A stretch of 14,573 bases of DNA from the NCBI GenBank assembly GCA_046290215.1, contig JBKAGC010000074.1, forward strand, positions 1 through 14,573. The letters run 5' to 3'. Positions within the stretch are counted from its first letter, which is position 1. Each line of letters opens with the position of its first letter. Source of the stretch: JAHRVQ01 sp046290215 (GTDB lineage: Bacteria; Pseudomonadota; Gammaproteobacteria; Pseudomonadales; Azotimanducaceae). The position numbers and the translations under genes are program-made. Shown here piece by piece: positions 1 to 6,951 of the stretch. The notes beneath the pieces were generated by a model. The model was not told where the DNA came from, did not search any database, and saw only the letters and a list, made by a program, of their open reading frames with translations.

Positions 1-827
1 ATCTTCACCGGCGACCACGCCAGGGCGCTACCAACAGTGGCCCAGGCACGATCAAAGTCGAGTTTGTAAAGCAGTAACGGTTTAACGCGATCCACAATCA
101 GTTCAGCTTTGGTACCGCGATTCTCAATCGCCACCACGGAAATTACCGGGTCGTTAATGGTCTCACCTAGATAAAAAGCGAGTTTGGTGAGCATTTCATT
201 TTCTAGTGCACCATCGTCGGAATCGCCCTGCCAATTTGGCTCACCTCGCCCCTGGCCGTTAACCTGACGCTGGGTTAAATAAACCTCTGTGCTGCCGCTG
301 CGAATACCGGGCTCTACCTTCAGTCGAAATTTATGTTGTGTGTTTGCGGAACTGCTACCGCTAATGATGTCGGCAAAGATTTGCTCGGCATTGTTGCCGC
401 CACCGGACACCCAGGTGGACTCCAGAACACCATCACGCGGGTTTGTGACCTCGGCGCGAATGTTATTCGCCGCCCAATACTGAACGATCTTTGGCCAGAT
501 CACCGCCGGCGGTGAATCAAGGAAAATCCAGCGCTCTTCTCCCAGCTTGCGCAGCACGATTTGTTCGATACCAAAGGTAGTACTCAAAGCATCGGGCAAA
601 CCCATATCCGCCGTTTGGCCGGCAATGCCACGTGAATCATTCACCGGGGGGATTGCCATCAGATCGACGAACTCTGGCTCGTCTAGCTCTTCGGGTACCA
701 CCACCCGGGGCACTGATTCAGCTTCCATGTAAACTTCATTACGGTCGTAATTTTCAAACCAGCTACAGCCACTGCCTGTAGATACCAGCCCAGCCAGCAT
801 CGCAAATGTAATTATTTTTCTTCTCAA
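1..827 (-). CDS. bamC: Outer-membrane assembly lipoprotein BamC, C-terminus beyond the window
   Basis: BamC is a lipoprotein accessory subunit of the BAM complex, which folds and inserts beta-barrel proteins in the outer membrane. The visible 275 codons begin with a basic n-region (MRRK), a hydrophobic stretch and a cysteine at residue 21 (GSGC), consistent with an imperfect lipobox. A flexible segment follows with a PRVVVPEEL motif near 40-48. The first globular domain begins around 99 (RWIFLDSPPAVIWPKI) and the second around 248 (VKPLLLYKLDFDRAW). All of these resemble the family. The family is usually about 340 residues, so roughly the last fifth is missing at the window edge. I chose TTG at 827 because it preserves the basic signal n-region and overlaps the dapA stop as TTGA. 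An ATG ten codons in would lose the n-region. Location directly after dapA is the classical gammaproteobacterial arrangement. Identification is from sequence pattern and context. Confidence 0.88.
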   Translation of the reverse strand, partial: MRRKIITFAMLAGLVSTGSGCSWFENYDRNEVYMEAESVPRVVVPEELDEPEFVDLMAIPPVNDSRGIAGQTADMGLPDALSTTFGIEQIVLRKLGEERWIFLDSPPAVIWPKIVQYWAANNIRAEVTNPRDGVLESTWVSGGGNNAEQIFADIISGSSSANTQHKFRLKVEPGIRSGSTEVYLTQRQVNGQGRGEPNWQGDSDDGALENEMLTKLAFYLGETINDPVISVVAIENRGTKAELIVDRVKPLLLYKLDFDRAWATVGSALAWSPVK

Positions 828-1702
828 GATAATATTTCCGCTCGCTTTAGAGCCTGGGTCACAATGTCATGGTATTCAGCAGACAACTCTGTCAGCGGCA
901 ACCGGATACCACTTTCGATCTTGCCCATTTTCGCCAACGCCCACTTCACCGGAATTGGATTCGACTCGACAAATAAATCTGTGTGCAAACTGAGTAATTT
1001 TTCATTCAGTTTATGGGCCTCCGCTGCGTTACCCGCCAGAGCAGCCGCACATACTTGTGACAGCAATTTTGGCGCAACGTTCGCCGTGACACTGATTGTA
1101 CCTGTGGCACCCGCCAGAATCAGATCGACGGAGGTCTCATCGTCGCCAGACAGCACGGTCATGCTGTCACCGCATAGCTCCAAAATGTCTTTAGTGCGTT
1201 GGATGTCGCCGGTGGCTTCTTTAATGCCTTTGACCTGATCGATCTTGCTACAGCGGGCTACGGTGGCTGGCATCATGTCGCACGCGGTACGGCCAGGCAC
1301 ATTGTACAAATACTGGGGGATATCAACCGCTTTAGCGATGGCCTTGTAGTGCTGATACAAACCTTCCTGAGTGGGCTTGTTGTAATAAGGTGTCACCAGC
1401 AAACAGGCATCAACACCCGCTTCTTTGGCAGCACGAGTAAGCTCAATAGCCTCCCGGGTTGAATTAGCCCCGGTACCCGCAATCACAGGAATCTTGCCCG
1501 CAACCACCTTCACGGTGTGTTTGACAATTTCACAGTGCTCGACAACATCTACCGTTGCGGATTCGCCTGTGGTGCCTACCGGCACAATACCATCTGTGCC
1601 CTGTTCTATATGCCACTCAATTAAGTCGCTTAAGTGATCCCAATGGATAGCACCATCGGGATACATTGGGGTCACGAGCGCAACCACACTGCCAGAAATC
1701 AT
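824..1702 (-). CDS. dapA: 4-hydroxy-tetrahydrodipicolinate synthase DapA
   Basis: DapA condenses pyruvate with aspartate-semialdehyde in the cytoplasm, the first committed step to diaminopimelate and lysine. With the ATG at 1702 the protein is 292 residues, the same length as the E. coli enzyme. The key residues fall at the same numbers: T44-T45 in GTTGE, Y107, Y133 in YNVPGRT, R138, and Schiff-base lysine K161 in GIKEATGD. The reading frame could extend to a TTG at 1717, but the ATG at 1702 has a good GAGG ribosome-binding site five bases upstream and gives the conventional N-terminus. The stop overlaps the bamC start. Only 55 bases separate it from the upstream perM stop and no terminator is visible there, so it is probably in one transcript with tusA and perM. 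No odd features. Confidence 0.97.
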   Translation of the reverse strand: MISGSVVALVTPMYPDGAIHWDHLSDLIEWHIEQGTDGIVPVGTTGESATVDVVEHCEIVKHTVKVVAGKIPVIAGTGANSTREAIELTRAAKEAGVDACLLVTPYYNKPTQEGLYQHYKAIAKAVDIPQYLYNVPGRTACDMMPATVARCSKIDQVKGIKEATGDIQRTKDILELCGDSMTVLSGDDETSVDLILAGATGTISVTANVAPKLLSQVCAAALAGNAAEAHKLNEKLLSLHTDLFVESNPIPVKWALAKMGKIESGIRLPLTELSAEYHDIVTQALKRAEILS

Positions 1703-1757
1703 CGCGACCTCACGCAAAAGGCGCCAATCTTAACGACGCCGGGCATTGAGAACAAGA

Positions 1758-2831
1758 TCATGTGGGGACTTCCTCTTTACCATGGGTGACATGGGGCCAG
1801 GCGTTCATAATCGACTTGATCAGAGTCGCCAGCGGTATCGCAAAAAACACGCCCCAGAGCCCCCACCAACTACCGAACACCAATACTGCGACAATGATCG
1901 CAATGGGATGCAAATTCACCGCTTCACTGAACAGCATAGGCACCAGAACAAACCCATCCAACATCTGAATCACAGTATGGCCAATGATGAGCCACATCAG
2001 CTCATCGCTGACACCGAACTGCAAATAAGCAATGATCACCACCGGCACGGTCACCACCAGAACACCGATGTATGGAACGATGACCGAAAGACCAACCAGA
2101 AACGCCAGCAAGGCCGCGTAATCAAGGCCAAAAAAAATAAAGAACACATAAGTCGTGAGACCAACAATGATGATTTCAGCCACCTTACCGCGAATGTAAT
2201 TCGCCATCTGTTGGTTCATGTCATCGAAGATTCGGTTCATTAAAGGCCGGTGTTCCGGCAAGAACGACTTGCACCAATCTAGAATCTCGTCTTTATCCTT
2301 CAACAAAAACAACACCATGATCGGCACAAGCACTGTATACACCGCAAACGTGATCAATACGGGCAATTGCGCCAGGGAAAATGTCACCACGGCTTGACCA
2401 ATATCGCCAACCTCAGCGTTGAGCATCTCCACCCAGGTATCTACCTGACTCTGGGAGACAAAAGCCGGATATTTACTTGGCAAGTCTGCGAGTATCTCCT
2501 GGGTCCTCGTTACCATCGCCGGCAACTCTGCATAGAGATTACGTAACTGCCGCCATACTCGCGGAATCACCAGCAACAACGTCACCACGAATATACCCAT
2601 AAACAACAAGAAGGTGCTGGCAACCGCCATAGAATGCGGCACACCCATCTTGAGCATAGATTTGATGATGCCCTGCATGACAAACGCCAGGACAATACCG
2701 GTGAAAAACGGCGCAAGGATACCGCCCATCCAAATAATCACGACGGAAGCCGCCAGCAGCAGAACCGCCAGCAATATGGATTCCTCTTCCGAAAGAAACC
2801 GGTTCACCCAACCTTTAAGAACTTCGTACAT
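1758..2831 (-). CDS. perM: AI-2E family transporter / PerM-like permease
   Basis: This is a 357-residue polytopic inner-membrane protein of the AI-2E (formerly UPF0118) family. Some members are linked to autoinducer-2 export or ion/proton antiport, but the substrate of the PerM branch is not settled. Hydrophobic segments lie at about 18-60 (two spans), 66-90, 150-178, 218-272 (two or three spans) and 277-338 (two or three spans), with a hydrophilic loop at about 95-145. Family-typical patterns are LSVIVPYIG near 248-256 and HPIAIIVAVLVFGSWWG near 308-323. The ATG shares one base with the tusA stop (TAATG), implying translational coupling. In E. coli perM sits beside bepA, and in Pseudomonas beside tusA and bepA, which supports the name. 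The physiological role remains unknown from sequence alone. Confidence 0.88.
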   Translation of the reverse strand: MYEVLKGWVNRFLSEEESILLAVLLLAASVVIIWMGGILAPFFTGIVLAFVMQGIIKSMLKMGVPHSMAVASTFLLFMGIFVVTLLLVIPRVWRQLRNLYAELPAMVTRTQEILADLPSKYPAFVSQSQVDTWVEMLNAEVGDIGQAVVTFSLAQLPVLITFAVYTVLVPIMVLFLLKDKDEILDWCKSFLPEHRPLMNRIFDDMNQQMANYIRGKVAEIIIVGLTTYVFFIFFGLDYAALLAFLVGLSVIVPYIGVLVVTVPVVIIAYLQFGVSDELMWLIIGHTVIQMLDGFVLVPMLFSEAVNLHPIAIIVAVLVFGSWWGLWGVFFAIPLATLIKSIMNAWPHVTHGKEEVPT

Positions 2832-3058
2832 TAGGCTTTTTGCAACTCATAAGTGTATTTACCCTCGGCCTCAGCAGAGGACAAAAGGCGGTGGCCGCTT
2901 TGCTCGGCGAACACCTGAAAGTCACGGACTGAACCGGGGTCGGTGCAAACAATACTTAAAACCTGGCCGCTGGCAAGCTTGTTCAACGCTTGCTTGGCTT
3001 TCAGCAAAGGCAGTGGACAGGAAAGCCCACAGGCATCAAGATGCTCATCAACAGTCAT
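2831..3058 (-). CDS. tusA: TusA/SirA/YedF family sulfurtransferase
   Basis: This small cytoplasmic sulfur-carrier protein (75 residues, normal size) belongs to the TusA fold. Family members accept persulfide sulfur from a cysteine desulfurase and pass it to tRNA thiolation or molybdenum-cofactor pathways. The diagnostic CPxP motif is present as C14-P15-L16-P17 within LDACGLSCPLPLLKAK, and C14 is the predicted persulfide-carrying residue. The start ATG at 3058 gives the usual length, though only a weak GAG ribosome-binding site is seen. It is the first gene of the minus-strand group and overlaps perM by one base. I recall the Pseudomonas homologue at the same position (between the M48 protease and the permease) being tied to molybdenum-cofactor sulfuration, so the TusA name should be read as family-level. 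Confidence 0.9.
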   Translation of the reverse strand: MTVDEHLDACGLSCPLPLLKAKQALNKLASGQVLSIVCTDPGSVRDFQVFAEQSGHRLLSSAEAEGKYTYELQKA

Positions 3059-3079
3059 GGAATCTCGCTAAAAACCGTG

Positions 3080-3085
3080 ATTATA
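3080..3085 (-). promoter_or_regulatory. Candidate -10 box for the tusA-perM-dapA-bamC group
   Basis: Read on the minus strand, these six bases are a perfect TATAAT, about 22 bases upstream of the tusA ATG. Any -35 match at 17-18 bases is poor (TGATAT), so the promoter would depend on an activator or be weak. This is inferred from consensus matching only. Confidence 0.4.
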
Positions 3086-3113
3086 TCCGGTTTTGAGAAC
3101 CCATATCAGCAAT

Positions 3114-3140
3114 GGTTCCCGCGCTGGAACCTAATCTAGG
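3114..3140. promoter_or_regulatory. Overlapping dyads between tusA and bepA
   Basis: A perfect 6-base inverted repeat, GGTTCC-6-GGAACC (3114-3131), overlaps a second short dyad, CCTA-ATC-TAGG (3130-3140). They sit in the 140-base divergent region between tusA and bepA. They could be an operator or an RNA hairpin in a bepA leader. No T-run follows, so a terminator is unlikely. No specific regulator can be assigned. Confidence 0.35.
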
Positions 3141-3198
3141 CTGAATAGGTCTACATAGCGTAGATAAACTAAGGGCCTAAATAGCGGATCGTCATCAC

Positions 3199-4665
3199 GT
3201 GGTACATTTTCTAAAATCTTCTGTCCGCAACCGGCTTGTGGCTCTGACCTTCACGCTCGTCGGGCTTACCCAGGTTTCCGCTGCAGAATCTGTGCACAGC
3301 ACGCTGCCAACACTGGGTGACCACACCTCCGGCATCGTCTCTCTGGAGCAAGAATATGCCCTCGGGCAATCTTTCTTGCGCATGCTGCGAGCCCAGGCAC
3401 CGCTGCTGCATGATCCATTGATGCAGGAGTATTTGGAGCACCTGATCTATCACCTGGCCTCCCATTCCAATTTGCAGGATCGACGCATTAGCCTGGCGAT
3501 TATTAATGACGCCACCATTAATGCCTTCGCCGTGCCGGGCGGCGTCATTGGCGTCAATCTTGGCTTGTTCTTAAATGGCGAATCCGAATCGGAAATCTCT
3601 GCCATTCTCGCGCACGAGATCGCTCACATTAGCCAGCGCCACTTTGCCCGGCGCACAGAAGCCAGCCGTAAGGCTAGTGTTGCTAGCATCGCTGGCCTGC
3701 TAGCCGGTGTGGTATTGCTTGCCACAACCGGCAGTGAGGCAGGGCTCGCCACCATTAGCGCATCCCGGGGTCTAGCCCAATCTGAATTATTGCGTTACAG
3801 CCGCTCCCGGGAAAAAGAAGCAGATCTGGTGGGCATTGATACGCTCGCAGCAGCGGGACTTGACCCCAATGCCATGGCCTACATGTTCGAGCGCCTCAAT
3901 CGTGCGCAGCGCTTCTCAGGGCGAAACATTCCGGAGTTTCTTCTTACTCACCCGGTGACGAAGGATCGTATTTCTGATTCTTACGCCAAATCAACCAAAT
4001 TGCCGACACCAGAATTAGCAACCAGCCTGGATTTTCAATTGATGCGCAGCCGGGCCATGGTGATTAGTAACAAAAATCCTGCTGCCAGTGTGGCGCAAAT
4101 GCGCGCAGCACAGCAGGACACCGACCCGGTAAAGGTCACCGCTGCAACTTACGGGCTTGCCCTGGCACAAACTCGCGCTGATCAATACGACGCAGCCATG
4201 CAAACCATACTCGGCTTACAAGCCAGTCATCCAGGTAAGCTCGCATTCATTCTCGCAGAAGCAGAATTACATCTGGCAGCTTTCCGCTATGAAGATGCTA
4301 GAGACTTACTGGCTGAAGCGCTGATTGTCACGCCGGGCAACTATCCACTAAGCATGATGTACGCCGATGCTTTGTTAAAAAGTGGTGACCCGCGTCAAGC
4401 CGCGAGCGTCCTTGAAAACCTTAGCCAGGAGCGACCGCAAGATCACCTGGTTTGGTATCACCTCGCAGAGGCAAGAGGTCTTGCCGACGATATTGTTGGG
4501 GTGCACGAGGCAAGAGCGGAGTATTTTGTCCGAGTGGGTAACTTTGACCAGGCCATCAAACAACTAAGCTTCGCGACACCAATGGTGCGCAGCAACTTCC
4601 AACAATCAGCGCGCATCAAGCAGCGTATCGAAGAAATCTTCGAACTTAAAGCGAGCAATAGTTAG
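3199..4665 (+). CDS. bepA: Periplasmic M48 metalloprotease/chaperone BepA with TPR domain
   Basis: BepA is a zinc metalloprotease of the periplasm that degrades or assists stalled outer-membrane proteins, notably LptD, at the BAM complex. The protein is 488 residues, close to E. coli BepA (487). It begins with a basic n-region and a hydrophobic stretch ending in QVSA-AES, a plausible signal peptide cleaved near residue 28. The zinc motif HEIAH is at 139-143, the third ligand E205 lies in the ExxxD pattern SREKEAD, and H251 in THPVTKDRI matches the regulatory histidine switch of BepA. The C-terminal half (about 285-470) is helical and TPR-like. The start is GTG at 3199, the only start after an upstream in-frame stop that keeps the full signal peptide; its ribosome-binding site is poor. 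It diverges from tusA and ends 9 bases from the convergent nadA. Confidence 0.93.
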   Translation: MVHFLKSSVRNRLVALTFTLVGLTQVSAAESVHSTLPTLGDHTSGIVSLEQEYALGQSFLRMLRAQAPLLHDPLMQEYLEHLIYHLASHSNLQDRRISLAIINDATINAFAVPGGVIGVNLGLFLNGESESEISAILAHEIAHISQRHFARRTEASRKASVASIAGLLAGVVLLATTGSEAGLATISASRGLAQSELLRYSRSREKEADLVGIDTLAAAGLDPNAMAYMFERLNRAQRFSGRNIPEFLLTHPVTKDRISDSYAKSTKLPTPELATSLDFQLMRSRAMVISNKNPAASVAQMRAAQQDTDPVKVTAATYGLALAQTRADQYDAAMQTILGLQASHPGKLAFILAEAELHLAAFRYEDARDLLAEALIVTPGNYPLSMMYADALLKSGDPRQAASVLENLSQERPQDHLVWYHLAEARGLADDIVGVHEARAEYFVRVGNFDQAIKQLSFATPMVRSNFQQSARIKQRIEEIFELKASNS

Positions 4666-4674
4666 CAGCTCAAC

Positions 4675-5691
4675 CTAGCGATTGTTCTGAAAGTTGACCA
4701 TTCGCTCCAGGGGCAACAATGCCTTTGCCGCAATGTCGGGATCGACCAGAATCTCGTTGCTACCCTCGGCCAAACACTCGGCGAGATTTTCCAGAGCATT
4801 CATCCCCATCCATGGACAATGGGCGCAGCTACGACAAGTCGCGCCATTGCCAGCCGTGGGTGCTTCAATAAAAGTTTTATGGGGAGCTAACTGCCGCATT
4901 TTATAAAAAATACCGCGGTCGGTAGCGACAATGAATTTTTCATTGCTCATCTCTTGACTGGCACGAATGAGCTGCGTGGTAGATCCCACCACATCGGCTA
5001 ACGCTACCACTGAGTCCGGTGACTCCGGATGCACTAGTACCGCGGCATCTGGATGAATGGCCTTAATATCCTGCAAACCCTTGGCTTTGAACTCTTCATG
5101 GACAATGCATGCACCATCCCACATCACCATATCGGCACCGGTTTGTTTCTGAATATAACCACCGAGGTACTTATCCGGTGCCCACAGTAGCTTTTCGCCC
5201 TGGTCCATCAGGTGTTCTGCGACCTCAAGGGCAATGCTCGACGTCACCACCCAATCACTACGGGCCTTTACCGCGGCAGACGTGTTGGCATACACCACCA
5301 CCGTGCGATCCGGATGCTGGTCACAAAAGGCTGAGAATTCATCAATCGGGCAGCCTAAATCCAGAGAACAGGTCGCTTCTAAAGTCGGCATCAGCACACG
5401 CTTTTCCGGGCTAAGAATTTTTGCGGTCTCGCCCATAAATTTAACACCAGCTACCACCACGGTTTCGGCATCTGTGGCAGCACCAAAGCGCGCCATCTCC
5501 AGAGAATCAGACACACAACCACCGGTTTCTTCCGCCAGCGCCTGAATCGCATCATCTGTGTAATAGTGCGCAACCAACACAGCATTTTGCTCATCAAGCA
5601 ACTGTTTGATGCGCGCGGTGTGCTCGTCAATCTCTGCTCGAGTCAGGTTGTGACTTTGATGTAGTGGAATATCAAACGCGATATCACTCAT
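4675..5691 (-). CDS. nadA: Quinolinate synthase A (NadA)
   Basis: NadA condenses iminoaspartate with dihydroxyacetone phosphate to quinolinate, using an oxygen-sensitive [4Fe-4S] cluster, in de novo NAD synthesis. The 338-residue protein is close to E. coli NadA throughout. Predicted cluster cysteines are C108 (in CSLDLGCP), C195 (in GACIVHEEF) and C292, the last cysteine of the CRSCAHC motif (286-292), matching E. coli C113, C200 and C297 with a constant offset. Other landmarks are AHYYTDDAIQ near 41-50, YANTSAAVKA near 134-143 and ATDRGIFYKM near 256-265. The ATG at 5691 is preceded by AGGA about 9 bases upstream. It is transcribed alone, convergent with bepA. The partner L-aspartate oxidase NadB is not in the window. 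Confidence 0.97.
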   Translation of the reverse strand: MSDIAFDIPLHQSHNLTRAEIDEHTARIKQLLDEQNAVLVAHYYTDDAIQALAEETGGCVSDSLEMARFGAATDAETVVVAGVKFMGETAKILSPEKRVLMPTLEATCSLDLGCPIDEFSAFCDQHPDRTVVVYANTSAAVKARSDWVVTSSIALEVAEHLMDQGEKLLWAPDKYLGGYIQKQTGADMVMWDGACIVHEEFKAKGLQDIKAIHPDAAVLVHPESPDSVVALADVVGSTTQLIRASQEMSNEKFIVATDRGIFYKMRQLAPHKTFIEAPTAGNGATCRSCAHCPWMGMNALENLAECLAEGSNEILVDPDIAAKALLPLERMVNFQNNR

Positions 5692-5717
5692 AACCGAATT
5701 CCTATAAAACTGCCGCT

Positions 5718-5745
5718 AGTATAAACCAACTAGTTGTTAGACAAC
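5718..5745 (-). promoter_or_regulatory. Candidate nadA promoter with overlapping dyads
   Basis: On the minus strand a TATACT -10 box (5718-5723) lies about 27 bases upstream of the nadA ATG. The -35 region is weak (CGTTGT at 17-base spacing). The spacer and -35 area hold a perfect palindrome, CAACTAGTTG (5727-5736), and an overlapping dyad, GTTGT-TAG-ACAAC (5733-5745). Their placement over the promoter suggests an operator for a repressor. NAD-responsive control is plausible, but no known regulator site was recognised. Confidence 0.4.
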
Positions 5746-5830
5746 GACCTGAAGCGGTTTTGCCTATTGCGTGTTGGAATACGTGTCATTCCAATCCACG
5801 GATTCCGGTACTGGTAGGTTACAATGGGCC

Positions 5831-6754
5831 ATGAAAATCACTTTGCTAATCGCCGTCTCTGAACGAGTTGAAGAAAGTAACTATCTGAGGCTTGGCAATG
5901 AATTGCACCAGCGCGGTCATACCGTAATCTGCTGCTTTATGGACAGCATTGCCATGCAAGGCGGTGCGGTGGTGGCGTCTGGTTTTACCCTGACAACTCC
6001 TTTACAGGTAAACGGGGATTTCCCAGAGCAGCGTTTGTTCCGCCTGGCAGAAAATGATGTGGTGTGGACCCTCACGCTGGGGATGCGCCATAGCTTTTTA
6101 GACAAGATTCAACTGCTAAAGTGCCTGCAAGCAGACACCCGCTTGATAAACTCCCTGGATGCACTGGTGCACCTCAAGAGTAAGTATTTTCTTGCTAGCC
6201 ACCCGGATGTTTTTCAGTATCCGCAAACTTATTCAAGTACTGATCCAGAGTTTCTCGAGCAGATCATTCGCGATCAGGGCGGCCGCTGGATTGTGAAACC
6301 ACCCGCCGGCTCTCTTGGCCGGGACATCTTCTTACTGCAAGCCGGCGACCCAAATCTGAGCGTGATTCTCAGCATGATGACAGGTCCTGAGGCAGATCAG
6401 TTTTGCCTCATGCAGCCTTATGTAGACGAGATTCAGCAAGGTGAAAAGCGCGTACTCATTGCCGGGGGTAAGCCAGTTGGGCAATATTTGCGGCGATTTG
6501 GCAAGGATCATCGCACCAATGTGAGTACCGGCGCGGCCATTGAACTCTGCGGCTTAAGCGATGCCGAGCGCCAGTATTGTGAGACCATAGGCGCGTTTTT
6601 AGTGTCCCAGGGCGCCCAATTTGTGGGTCTCGATCTCGCGTACCCCTGGGTGATTGAATTCAATGTGGTGACCCCTGGTGGTATTCAGACAATCATTGAC
6701 CTGGGAGGTGAAGACCTGTCAGCAAAAATAATTTCCGAGATCTTCGCAAATTGA
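5831..6754 (+). CDS. Glutathione-synthetase-like ATP-grasp enzyme, substrate unknown
   Basis: The protein has 307 residues from the ATG at 5831. The frame stays open back to a GTG at 5771, but the ATG gives a start (MKITLLIAV) that fits the family's first beta strand. It aligns by eye with GshB over most of its length: INS.D.LVHLKSKYF near 106-120, WIVKPPAGSLGRDIF near 153-167, AGDPNLSVI (171-179), RVLIAGGKPVG (207-217), HRTN (227-230) and FVGLDLAYPWVIEFNVVTP (264-282). The expected ATP lysines (K118, K156) and metal ligands (D268, E276, N278) are present. The N-terminal MDP motif and the RKDPP substrate-side motif of GshB are absent; the corresponding strand reads TLGMRHSF. It probably ligates a carboxylate to an amine or thiol using ATP. 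It could be a diverged GshB or a paralogue with another substrate. It is a single gene, divergent from nadA. Confidence 0.75.
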   Translation: MKITLLIAVSERVEESNYLRLGNELHQRGHTVICCFMDSIAMQGGAVVASGFTLTTPLQVNGDFPEQRLFRLAENDVVWTLTLGMRHSFLDKIQLLKCLQADTRLINSLDALVHLKSKYFLASHPDVFQYPQTYSSTDPEFLEQIIRDQGGRWIVKPPAGSLGRDIFLLQAGDPNLSVILSMMTGPEADQFCLMQPYVDEIQQGEKRVLIAGGKPVGQYLRRFGKDHRTNVSTGAAIELCGLSDAERQYCETIGAFLVSQGAQFVGLDLAYPWVIEFNVVTPGGIQTIIDLGGEDLSAKIISEIFAN

Positions 6755-6764
6755 CCTTAAGCGC

Positions 6765-6792
6765 TTGAGTTTTCGAACAAAGTCGGTATGAT
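6765..6792 (+). promoter_or_regulatory. Promoter of the tRNA-Lys gene
   Basis: TTGAGT (6765-6770) and TATGAT (6787-6792) are separated by 16 bases, and a GC-rich discriminator, GCGCCC, follows at once. Such a discriminator is characteristic of stringently controlled stable-RNA promoters. Transcription would begin around 6799, a few bases upstream of the mature tRNA. It lies just after the ATP-grasp gene. Confidence 0.7.
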
Positions 6793-6807
6793 GCGCCCTT
6801 CTCTTTC

Positions 6808-6883
6808 GGGCCGTTAGCTCAGTTGGTAGAGCAGTTGGCTTTTAACCAATTGGTCCCGCGTTCGAGTCGCGGACGGCCCACCA
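6808..6883 (+). tRNA. tRNA-Lys (anticodon UUU)
   Basis: A full cloverleaf can be folded by eye. The acceptor stem is GGGCCGT with ACGGCCC (6808-6814 and 6873-6879). The D-arm contains AGTTGGTAGA. The anticodon stem is GTTGG with CCAAT (one G-U pair) around loop CTTTTAA, with anticodon TTT at 6841-6843. The T-arm is CCGCG-TTCGAGT-CGCGG. Discriminator A6880 is followed by an encoded CCA (6881-6883), as usual in gammaproteobacteria. It decodes lysine AAA/AAG. No clear terminator is visible in the 68 bases downstream. Confidence 0.97.
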
Positions 6884-6951
6884 ATTTCCCGAACTCTACT
6901 TTCTCTCGCCCTCGAGGCTGAAACTCTAAAGCCCGCTACTACCCAAGAGAT

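Noticed and set aside
1703..1717. TTG start five codons before the dapA ATG
   Set aside because: The ATG at 1702 has a good ribosome-binding site and gives the exact E. coli length and residue numbering.
1746..2243. A 165-codon plus-strand open frame antisense to perM
   Set aside because: Its translation is rich in H, N, Q and R with no domain-like pattern, and it lies wholly opposite a clear membrane protein gene whose codons explain it.
2614..3096. A 160-codon plus-strand open frame across perM and tusA
   Set aside because: It is antisense to two well-supported overlapping genes and its translation is low in family-like features.
3114..3131. Rho-independent terminator at GGTTCC-6-GGAACC
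   Set aside because: The stem is short, no T-run follows on either strand, and it lies between divergent genes where no transcript needs to end.
5771..5830. Upstream GTG start for the ATP-grasp gene
   Set aside because: The extra 20 residues do not resemble the family N-terminus, and the ATG at 5831 begins with a proper beta strand.
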